Shown: piece after piece, positions 49,001 to 58,800 of the stretch
How the letters are laid out: the number at the start of each line of letters is the position of its first letter
Numbering within the stretch: the first letter of the stretch is position 1
The notes under the pieces: generated by a model
The model's database searches: none
What the model saw: the letters and a program-made list of their open reading frames with translations, nothing else
Told to the model about the DNA's origin: nothing
Origin: Branchiostoma lanceolatum
Taxonomy: Eukaryota; Chordata; Leptocardii; Amphioxiformes; Branchiostomatidae
Assembly: GCF_035083965.1 (NCBI RefSeq)
Contig: NC_089726.1
Coordinates: 9,987,501-10,051,500 of the forward strand
Reading direction: 5' to 3'
Length of the DNA: 64,000 bases
Program-made: the position numbers and the translations under genes

Positions 49001-50056
49001 AGTTTTCAATCTTCTGAATAGAGCTGTAACGTTGGCCAGTCCATCTAGTGAATGGACATCTCAATGAACACTGAAAACGTGAAGTCCTTTTCAAACTGGT
49101 CTCAAGTTTTACGTGGCGTATCTAGCTCTCAAACAGCACTTTCTCTGCGTGCCTGGTAATCAGTAGCCACATAAATAGCCACACAACTACAACACGGGGG
49201 AACGGGGGAACACATGCAATAAAACTGAGCAGAGCACATGTTGGGGAAAAGTTTTCTGACCAAAGAGCGTGGAGAAGGATTTGAACCGCCATTCGTGCGG
49301 GCCATCCCGTTATCAGTCTGCAGCATCTGTAAAGGCATTGATCCCAGCTGGGCGGACAGACGGAGGATTCTGCTGGGTAGCACAAATGGGGTTTTTGAAC
49401 GTGGGGCTAACCGGCTGTGAATGTTAATCGGCCGTGATTAATGAGATGTCAGGACGGCTGAAAGGCCCGTATTGCTGACATTCACGAGGTGCTGGGCTGA
49501 AAGCCGCGGGGGCCAGAGACAGGAACTTCGCAGCGTACTGGCGAACTTCTCTTATCGAAATACAAGTTTTAAATCAGGACTGAATCAATGACCAGCTAGC
49601 TTATGCTACGGTCACAGAGGAGAGATTAGAAAGGCTGTATTAGGCAGTTTGCATGAAACTTGGACTGTAGAAAAGAGAAAGGCCCCGCGGGTAAGCAACA
49701 TACCAATGATCGCGCCCAGCATGCATATGCTTCACACCTATTAAGTGCATACTCAAATCAACATTCTTCTGTGCTTTGATAACGTTTGAACATGGTATTT
49801 TCTCTTGTATCTCGGCAGGGTGCCTAGCATATCCGTACTGGACTGCACCGCCTTGGACATGTCCATTCGGCCCGACCTACAGGACAGTCATGCTGCATGG
49901 AACAGATCGCCGCGAGAGGGCGCTGCTGTCGAGAACGTCTCACCACCTCGCCGAGAAACAACGCTGTCCGCTAGGCCCTCTCCCGTAGGGTACCAGGAAA
50001 CCTCGTTAACAGAACAAGAACCGCCGCCGAAATACGAGGACGTGATTCTGACGTAG
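43017..50056 (+). CDS. Two-helix membrane protein with two PPxY motifs, two coding exons
   Basis: Exons 43017-43438 and 49819-50056 join in frame to 219 residues, with a TGA in frame 9 bases before the ATG that fixes the start. Residues about 19-45 and 56-80 are hydrophobic. A basic stop-transfer (RKRKSARRRR, 81-90) and a Pro/Ser-rich cytosolic tail follow. The tail carries PPSY (121-124) and PPKY (210-213), each followed by acidic/Glu residues, the classic ligand for WW domains such as those of NEDD4-family ubiquitin ligases. Both ends are expected in the cytosol. I cannot name the family with certainty. The 6.4-kb intron contains only repeats as far as I can see. Exon 1 is GC-rich and strongly C/G-ending in third positions, typical of real coding sequence here. 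Confidence 0.8.
47770..47971. mobile_element. Inverted-repeat element, about 200 bp
   Basis: CCATTCCGCTAGACGGCGAC at 47770 is mirrored by AGGTCGCCGCCCTAGCTGAA near 47949-47968. The arms are about 22 bases with an internal spacer of about 155 bases and no coding frame. It is a probable MITE. Confidence 0.5.
48821..48903. repeat. Short inverted repeat
   Basis: ACTTCACGGTGGTTT and AAATCACCGTGAACT are near-perfect reverse complements about 50 bases apart. The spacer itself has further partial symmetry around ACCGCG. It may be a small fold-back element. Confidence 0.45.
49268..49365 (-). mobile_element. tRNA-derived sequence (pseudo-tRNA or SINE head)
   Basis: On the minus strand an A-box-like CCGCCCAGCTGG (around 49345-49356) is followed, about 58 bases on, by a perfect B box GGTTCAAATCC (49277-49287). 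Acceptor-stem ends do not pair, so a working tRNA is unlikely. A SINE head or tRNA pseudogene is more probable. Confidence 0.35.
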
Positions 50057-51944
50057 ACTGTTTGGTTGCACATGTCTCGGAGGAACCGACAGAGAAGGTT
50101 GCGTACAGAAGTACTCACGCCCTACATGATGGGAGAGTCACTTGTCAGCAGATCAGGCTTCAATCAGTTTTAACTAATCAAGTCACGTAGACTGGAATGT
50201 TACGTTATCAATTGTTAAATCCGTTCCGTTCTGTACTCTAAAATCACATTAGTATTTGGTTTTGGGACGATGTGAGAATGGGACAGAAATATCGCCCTTG
50301 CCCTTCAATTGCGACTAGAACCAAGTCAGTAACTTATAGTTACTGATGCCATGTAGTGGTATTATGAAAGAAAAGTGCAAACTATGTATGGGAATTGGAT
50401 ATGGATTCAGGTTTCAAAGCAAAGTGCTGATGCCGAATGAGGAAAGTCTGTGAAAAACTGGATGGCGTTTTTTTCTATTTGATTAGAATTTCATCGCAAA
50501 CCCATCTCCCCGTGGACAGGACGGATGCCTTGCCGGATGCATGCCTTATGGAAGATAAGGCTACAGAATGGATCAGAAGACGTGCCTTTTATCTGACAGA
50601 TAGACGCCAGAATGTACTGAATCAAGGTATTTAAGATTCAGGAGAGTTCCAAGCAAGCAAGCGAAGAGACCTAATGACATCCATGCCTTAATTTGAAACA
50701 CTCACCCTGTGATGCTTAGGTCACATTTTCAATCCGGGGCTCGGCCGGGGTGTCGGCGAAAACGAAAAAAAAAAAAAAAATTGCATATCAAGAAAATACA
50801 CAATTTGTAGTTAGGAGTGATTTTTAACGTTTTTTGTCTTTTGTTGTCTTTTATATCATATTTTTCGTTCCCGCAAGCTGCCCGGCCGGGCCCCGGGTTG
50901 GAAATGTCACCTAAGCATAAAGGGACCTCATTATGTCCATATTGATTGACATATCTGTTCAGTACGCCGTGTACACCTGTAGGGACAGACGAACATGCTG
51001 TAACAAATTACTAGCACAGCAAGAGGGTTTAGATTTCCCTTTAGATCGATACCGAGACAGCCACAGGCTGGTCCCGCGATCCCCAAGGTTCCGTGCGTTG
51101 ACTGGTCGATGTGACCGGCATGACATAACGCTATATCAACAGTTGTTCTTATTAAAAAATATGGAACTACGCCTAATGACAACAGGTCCTGGAATAGAAT
51201 TCTGTCCATCGCCGCCATGGACTACATATCATGTACATAACACATGTGGAGATCATTGCTAAGATATCAGTGTATTTATAGCATGGTAATAGGTTACAGA
51301 CCATTGACAGTCGTATCTCAAAATCTTCGAAAAGATTAATCGACCGTCGCGTTGCAGTATGATATCGGAAGAAAACTTATACCCTTTTACAAATCATTGT
51401 TGAATACCTATACCCAAGTGAACAGACACAGAACAATTAGATAATCTATAAGGTATGTATTGTGCGTCTGGACACATGATGTAGTTTGTTAATGCTGTTC
51501 TTATTCAAAGAAAACGGACTGTAAAGGTAACACGTCGCTGTAACGTATCGACTGTTTTCAATGGAAGGCCTCTGGGCAGCTATGATGTACATAGTGGGAT
51601 ATCCCCTGTCGATAGTGCTTAGCATGCGTTTTTAGCCCCGGGTTTGCCGATATCGATTCCGTTTGCCAGAACCTTGAACATTTAGAGTAAGACACGAATA
51701 GACATCTAAGTATTGTTGCGTACATTTAATTGCAAATAAACTTAACAACCTGAAATTGTATGAAAATCGATGTTGTACCGAAAAGTTGGTCAATTTTTGA
51801 ATAAGATAAGATTCATGTGCATATGTTGTTGCAGAAATACTGCTGCACTTTGCACAAATCCTGCCCAGATGGACAGAATTATGATAAAATAAACCTGTTG
51901 AAAACAGATACATTTTACAAATTGTTCTAAAACGATTTGGTCAT
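50057..51944. other. Convergent gap between the PPxY gene and the RING-CH gene
   Basis: This region should hold both 3' UTRs, since the two genes point at each other. No coding exon is supported. The main structure is the palindromic element at 50712-50918. Confidence 0.4.
50712..50918. mobile_element. Palindromic element with GC-rich arms, about 207 bp
   Basis: ATGCTTAGGTCACATTTTC and CCGGGGCTCGGCCGGG on the left are mirrored by CCCGGCCGGGCCCCGG and GAAATGTCACCTAAGCAT on the right. The centre holds a run of A and AT-rich sequence. Its ends pair almost perfectly, as in a recent fold-back or MITE insertion. Confidence 0.75.
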
Positions 51945-54274
51945 TCAAATCTCTACAGTAATGGTCTCCGTCCTCTGGGTACCAGATGCAGAAGACCCGT
52001 GGTTATCAGAAGACCTTATAGGTGGTGTTGCTACTCCCGTGGGGTCAGTGTTACCATCGGCGTTTCCCGGGGGTGTGACCTCCTCTTGTTGGGCCTCTCC
52101 CGGGGGTGTGCCCTCCTCATGAGGTAACGCCTCTTCCTGGGGGGTTACCGCGGGGAGCACGAAGCCCTCCCGTGCGGCGATCTCACGCACTTCTGGGGGA
52201 AGCGAGTTCCAAAACTCCTGAAGCTCCTGATACTCCAGCTCTGACGCCTGCAGGATTTCGTCCAGGGGGATCTCTTCCGCCAGGTCTCCCGAGGGCACGT
52301 CGTACGACCCGCGCCTGTTCCGATAGTAGATCTTGGTCACACACGTCACGTACACGCACATCAGGACCGAGAGCACGATCAACAGGCTCAAGGACAGGCC
52401 GAACACCAGGATGATCATCGTACTAGCGCCACCTTCCGGATTTTGCCTGGACTGCTTCTTGAGCTCCATGTAAGTGTTGGCCGTACTGTACCCTATCGAC
52501 AGATGAAAATTACATTTCGGTTACATGTGTATCACTGTTTTGCTGCAAAAACATACTTAAGTTTTAGAGGCAGCTTACACACTACAACATAACAAAACGC
52601 CAATCAGTACCTAGGACAGGTAAACACATAGCAACAGAACGTAATTCAGTACCAAGGAGAGGTAAGCATATAGCAACAGAACGCTATTCAGTACCAAGGA
52701 GAGACTCACATATAACAACAGAGCGCCATGCAGTACCAAGGAGAGACCCACATAAAACAACAAAGCGCCCTTCAGTACCAAGGAGAGACTCACATATAAC
52801 AACAGAGCGCTATTCAGTATCAAGGAGAGCTAAACACGTAGCAACAGAACGCCATTCAGTAGCGAGAGCAGATCGTTATATTACACGGATCATAAGTAGG
52901 CAAAACTTAACCAAGGAAATGGATCTATGTCATTCCATTCCAATGACTGCACATAGACGTTTCTCTCAACAAGAAGTCACCAGATGAAGCTGTAACAACG
53001 TACCGAGTGTGGAGACGACGCCCAGAAAAAGCACGAATAGAGTCATAAACACGACTGTGTTGGCATGGGAACGGAGAGATGGACAACACGTACCCACTAT
53101 ACCCTCTTCACTCAGCCGCTGCAAAACAGATTAGATGACAGAATTGTATTGAATTTATCAAGTACGGTGTATGTCATTTATTATTGAACTGAAGACCTTA
53201 TGTCCTCATGTGGGTTTGATACATACAACTGAAACAGGAAAAAGAAGAGAAACTCAAATAAAGTAATAGATTCATAACATCATTTAGGATCATGAAACAT
53301 AACAACTGCACATTGTTGACATTGCTTTGATTTCCTTTGAAAAGTATGTTTATAAGACCCGAGCTAACCTGGCAGAGCGACTGTGCCGGTGGGATGTGGT
53401 AGAACTCGTTACAGATCCTACAGCTGTGAGAGCCCTGCTCCCGGACCCATCTCCGCAGACACGTCCGGTGCACGTACTGCAAACTTCCGGTGCAGCCACA
53501 GGGCGAGGACAGGTCCGGCTCCGTGTGCGTACCTGGACAACAGGAGCAACACAGACATCGGCCCGTACGTTTGGCCCTGTTTCCTGTCACAATCTTACAC
53601 GACTCCAGACAGATCCAGCAGTACGCTTTGGACGGCGAGAAGAAGGTACTGTCACCTGTCGAAGTTTTATCCGACATGGTGTTTTTCCAACCCGAACCTC
53701 TAACATTGGGCTTTCCATTTCTGTCATGTGTTCCATTACATCTTGTTTGTGATCTCAGACTTCCAGAGCGCTGACTTTCGCTGTCTACTATGCGTAAGTA
53801 TTTGGGGCGAGTGTCCTGACTGTTTGCAGTGACAATGGCTGTACATTCAGTGTCGCTTGTTTCTTGCATTGTTGGTTCTTGTCTAAGACGCTCATTGTTG
53901 TCCACATCCTGGCTTGGAGAGGTTGGGGAAAGCTCCTGGTTGGTTTCTAACGGTTTTGAAGTATTGAAGGTGTCACATGTGGGGCGTGTGCCTTTACCGT
54001 TTGCAGTAACAGTGGCGGCACATTCGCCCTCACTTGTGTCTTGTAATGTTGGCTCTTGTCTAGGATTGCTGTTGTTCACATCCTGGCTTGGGGAGGATGA
54101 AGCAAGCTCCTGACTGTTTCCTGGCGGTTCTGAAGGTTTAAGGGTGTCCGTGTCTGCCGGAGGACTTAGAGGTGCGCTGCTATCTCCGGCTGGACCGTTC
54201 TCCGGCGGTACCGCATCTCTTTCATCCTTTGGTGACTCTTCGGACGGACTAGCAGAGGTGTTATTTCTGTCCCC
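51945..54274 (-). CDS. MARCHF-like: MARCH-type RING-CH E3 ubiquitin ligase, 5' end unresolved
   Basis: Minus-strand exons 54274-53369, 53118-53004 and 52492-51945 join in frame (522 residues from the first visible codon). A long Ser/Thr/Pro-rich N-terminus leads to a C4HC3 RING-CH finger: CWIC, then CGC, H, C and CRIC, with spacings C-x2-C-x36-C-x1-C-x7-H-x2-C-x12-C-x2-C. Two membrane helices follow, in exon 2 (VVFMTLFVLFLGVVSTL) and exon 3 (MIILVFGLSLSLLIVLSVL), with a short lumenal loop between. This is the MARCH topology, in which the cytosolic finger ubiquitinates membrane proteins in endosomes or the ER. The reading frame upstream reaches a TTTTTTGTGAACCAG that looks like a 3' splice site at codon phase 0, and no in-frame ATG precedes it. 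A further 5' exon is therefore expected upstream and was not found. Confidence 0.85.
52590..52862. repeat. 42-bp minisatellite, about six and a half copies
   Basis: Units such as CAACAGAACGCTATTCAGTA plus CCAAGGAGAG and a variable 12-base end repeat every 42 bases (starts at 52632, 52674, 52716, 52758, 52800, 52842, with a degenerate copy before). It lies in intron 2 of the RING-CH gene. The unit is a multiple of three, so the minus strand stays open with a Leu/Val-rich repeat peptide, which I take as a side effect. Confidence 0.9.
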
Positions 54275-55815
54275 CTGGTTCACAAAAAACGGCAAATTAT
54301 CATTTTAGAGCGAAAAATAGCAAGAGGACAAAAGTACGGTTTTGGAATCCGCACAGTTTTTAAGTCACCACGGCAAGTCACTGAAAAGAATTCTACCTTA
54401 CCCTAATGGACTATCGTTACAGAGAGCCCATCGTAGCACAGCGATATGATCATACCTCCAAACATATCCGTCTTGTTTTACCCGCCCACCTGTTCTCACC
54501 TGAGATACCTGGTCACGCCCTGCTCCCTCCATCGGACCACCTACTGAAGTGCAGGCGCCGGCACTTTGACAAGTTTGAACTTGCCTACATTCTACAGTAC
54601 GTTCTATTGGAATAAACTGACTGTTGTTCTTTACAACTCGAGTTCCTTGGCAACGACTACTTGCCGAACCTCGTTCTAGAATGGCATTGTTTCGTCACCT
54701 TACGTGACACCTAAGTTACTTGTCCCATTGTTTGTGTACAATTTGTACTAAACAACAACAATTTGTTTATATATAGGTTTATTGTGTCAAAGTTGAGAAA
54801 TAATGACAAATATTATTCAGAAATCAACAGAAGGTGATATTGGCATTTCAATGATCTGCCTGTAAAAATGAACTATCGTTTCTTTTATAACGCGTCGAAG
54901 CTAACTACATTAATCTTGGGAACACATTTCCAGTCCAATTTCCTACCTGACAGCCATTTGATGACAATGCTTACCTTACCGCGGCAGCGTCAAAATGGAA
55001 GCCTAGAAGAGGGATACGTTGCCAGAATGATGGGGCCAAAATCCAACCGAAATGGTGCTGAGGATAGTGCAGTTCGTCATCATCACGAAAGATGTCGCTG
55101 AAGCCTTAGCTCCAAGACGGCTCACAGTACGAGCTTATCCGCAGACCTTTAATTTTATACGACTATTTAGCTATACAGACTACTTATATTAATGTTAGCT
55201 TAATATATTTGAGAGCAAAAAAATGCTATAGAATTAGGCAATACCCTGCGAGTATCAACGCCGTGGTGCGTACAGGTGCATCCGGACACATCCACTTAAA
55301 CACCTGGACAAGCAGGACATTTGGAAGATGTTCATCTGTTTGTTCCCAACAAATACCTTATTTGGTATTTACCACACATATTGAAAAAAGTAAGTAGGGT
55401 ATGTTGTGCTTTTCTCGAAGTGCCCCGTCCTGTTTCTTCGGACCATGGCAACTGAACTTGATATCGCATATGTTAAACTGGTATTGGTAAACTGAGTGTG
55501 CCCAACTTTTTCAAAGCACACACGATCTCCCCTTTAGAATAGAGCTGGTGAGAAACTGATTTTGCTGCCTTGCGCAATACAAATAAAACGCCAGGGCCAA
55601 TCCTTTATCCTTTCGACAAATTTTGAGGTCCTCAAGGTGTGGCTGTCATCAATGATCAAGACGAAGGACGGACGACCCTGAGAACGAGATCACGTTTACC
55701 CAGCTGACTACTGCGCCGCTCTACTGCGCATAACACAGGACTGGGTCGACCGGAGGAGGGTGCAGCAAAATTATATTCTGTCCCTGCGATTGTCTCTGTA
55801 TAGAAGTCTTCCAAC
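54275..55815. promoter_or_regulatory. Divergent interval between the RING-CH ligase and APPL
   Basis: The two genes start back to back about 1.5 kb apart. The missing first exon of the ligase should be here or overlap APPL. A CpG-richer stretch at about 55650-55815, with CTACTGCGC and CTACTGCGCATAAC, may be the APPL promoter and 5' UTR. No first exon for the ligase could be fixed: candidates near 54980 (GCCGCG/GTAAGG on the minus strand) have ATGs that run into stops. Confidence 0.35.
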
Positions 55816-58800
55816 ATGCCTGGGGTGGACAAACTTCTCCTCGAAGAAGCTCTAGAAGACGCTCCCCAGGTAGGGCGGGACAGTGCGTCGATGTTTTGTA
55901 AGGTAGTCGTGTTGGAGGGGTTGGCGAAATCGGGGTGGGAGGGGGGCGTGCCCAGCAGACGGGATCCAGCTGGTCGAACAAATGTCTCCTGAAGACGCCT
56001 CTTCACCTTAAAGCACCTTTACGGTATTATAAAAAACTGGTGGGGGTACCAGTATTGCAATCCCCAATGAAACCACTCAGGTAGATATAACAGGCTGTGC
56101 AGTATTCTATTTGCATGACATCTAAACTTTGAGCTCCACACAATACTAGCATAGAACATGACACTCCAAGACGGAATAAAATGACTTGTGGTTTCTAGGG
56201 CTTCGTTTATATACTATAGTACATCGGCAGTAACTGTTACACCACATGATCCTGTAGATGACTTAGCCTAATCACTGACACATTTGACTGTCTTCCTCCT
56301 AACCCTTTGATCGAACACTTTTAGTCTGTAAGTTATATTGCAATCATCACCCTTAAGACTAGTTGTGACAGATAGAGTTCCTTGATTTAGGTTAGGGTTT
56401 GAGTGAAAAGACTGGCAGAACCAGGTCTGTATTGATAATTTTAAGATTTGGGTCGAACCAGTTTTCCCCTCCCTCTAAATTGTCATAATGGTCCCTAACT
56501 GTATGTAAATGGTCAGGGCACATGCACACAGACAGATAAACAGACAAGCCAAAAACGTTTTTTTTTGTACTCCTTAGTGGGTGAAAGAAGCAGAATTACA
56601 ATGTGTGATAGCGAATACCAATGATGGGTGTGTGCACATATGGGTGTGTGCAACAATTGTATGTTACTCTGTCATTGATTGTTCAAACCTTATGAAGCAA
56701 TTTGTTTATGTATACCCCATGCAGAGGTTCCTCTTTGTATGTTGTTGGGACTATCATAAGTGGCATACTGCCAGGGGAGGATAAATATAGAACATCAACA
56801 CCTACTGTTGGCTATGTAACAAATTAGTTAATTGGTTGGTTGGTTGGTTGGTTGGTTAGTTTGAGATTCATTGATTGATTGACATAATTCAAGTGATCCA
56901 ACTTAAAGATTGATGAAATTGCATATGTAGTCATTAGAATCAAATGTTACAGATATGAATGGATACAATGTAAGTGAATTGGTAGAATATTGTGCTATAT
57001 CATGAATCCAAGTCATAAATTTTTGTTTATGTGCCAGTGACTGTTTATATGCCAGTCATGACTGTCCTACTGCCATATCATTTTAGGATTAAATTCTATA
57101 AGACTATATAATATACAATACTGGAAAATATGACAGACATTCCCAATCCCTACAACTGTGCAGCCTTTAACGTGATAACCCTGAAAACATTTACATTTCT
57201 GTAAATCTTCTCATCTGGGAATGACATCATGGGTCTGGGTGTGAACAGGATGCCCAAATTTGGTACCAGCCTGATAAGTGCATCTTAAACGTGTTGCCAG
57301 GGGGACTGAAGGACTATGGGACACACGCATGTAAAGAACAGGGATGGCAGGAATTCAGGTTTAGTTTTGGCAGCACACATCTGGTTAGGCTAGATAGGAG
57401 TGGTAGGTCAAGTCTCAGAGCTACCGGTGAGTCAATATTTGAAATACCCATGCTGTGTATGCAGTGTGTATGTTTTAACATGGTTTAGTAAGAGTTTCTA
57501 TGAATGTACCTGCTTACAACTGATTTGGAGGTACATAATTTATCTGTGGTATAGACTACTTAACTTCTGTATACCGGTAGTTCAAACAAGTGTTGACAAG
57601 AAAACAAAACATAAGACAAAACAAAAGCAAAGACATACATGTAACCTTCAAGCTCAGGAGTCACTGTTTCCAATACTAGTAAGAATTCAAAATGAGAAAG
57701 GTTTCATTGTTTATTGCATTATCTTACCAGTACTGCAGAGAGAGCCAAACAGACGACAAAAGTGAAGACATGAACCTGTAAATTACAGTGTAATGTTTAT
57801 TATATGTCATGTCTTCAGAAAGCATGTTTCATGATTTTACCGATGTTTTGTTTTGTTTCAGACCCGTTCTCTGCTGGGAGTGTTTGAGCAGGATGTGGAC
57901 ATTTTGAACCTGTACACTTCAGAGCTGCTGACGGCCTGTCGTAGGCTCGTCAACACACAGGTGGGATTCACTGTCACCCCCTTCTTAGTACATGGTATGA
58001 TCCACACTTTGGTCTAGCATTCATGATTGTCATCGGAGACCATTGATATATACTAAGAATAATTTCATACAATTTCATACTTCATCACGATTTATTAGTA
58101 TTTTTTTGCTATATTCTGGGTCTTTTCATGATATCATGTTACTACAAATGACAGTAAGATTAAAAATATAGTGTCCTTTTTTGTATATTACAGGATTTGT
58201 GCTCAACTGTTTCCACATCAACATGCAATAGAGCACTGAATAATTCTGTGTCTTTCAGTGCCATTTTGATTCTGAATTGGCTGTCAAGGAACTGATAAAG
58301 ATATAGTGTTTGCATGTGGTCTGAATGTACAATGTTGCTGAACAATACTTACAAAGTGCTAGCTGTTTGTGTCGTTACATATAACATGTAACTGAAAGAA
58401 GTAGATAAATCATACATTCTTTTATTTACTTTTATTCCAGCATAATTTGGGGTCAGCGACCCAGGAACTCTCCAAGCAATTACTGCAGTATGAAAAACTG
58501 GTAAGTCTTCTGCAGTGGAGCAATTTACTGCACCATGCATGCTCATTATCTCACCACTACTTTGAGCAGAGGCACACATAAGGTATTACTGTAGAACGTT
58601 TCAGCAGACAAGTTTTTTGGTGCATATTGGTTCTGTTAAATGACAGCCTGTTCATATAAGCCTAAAAGATTGATGTGAGAGGATAGCAGCTCTGACACAT
58701 ACTTTATAACAGTGCAGTTTGTAAATAGATATTGCAATGCTGAGGGCAATATAAGCAGTGCTTATGTTATGGGTGCACACCTTAGTCAAGATGAATGAGC

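Larger units (their letters stand above)
43439..49818 (+). other. Large intron of the PPxY membrane protein gene
   Basis: No nested gene is supported. A region at 45059-45487 is open on both strands but has no recognisable protein. Inverted repeats lie at 47770-47971 and 48821-48903, and a tRNA-like piece at 49268-49365. Confidence 0.4.

Noticed and set aside
53327..53774. Plus-strand frames of 94-141 codons
   Set aside because: They are antisense to the RING-CH exon, whose minus-strand frame has the full zinc-ligand pattern.
55656..56006. 116-codon minus-strand frame overlapping APPL exon 1, considered as the missing first exon of the RING-CH gene
   Set aside because: The plus strand here encodes the clear APPL N-terminus. 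The minus frame has no donor leading in phase to 54274 and reads as a shadow.
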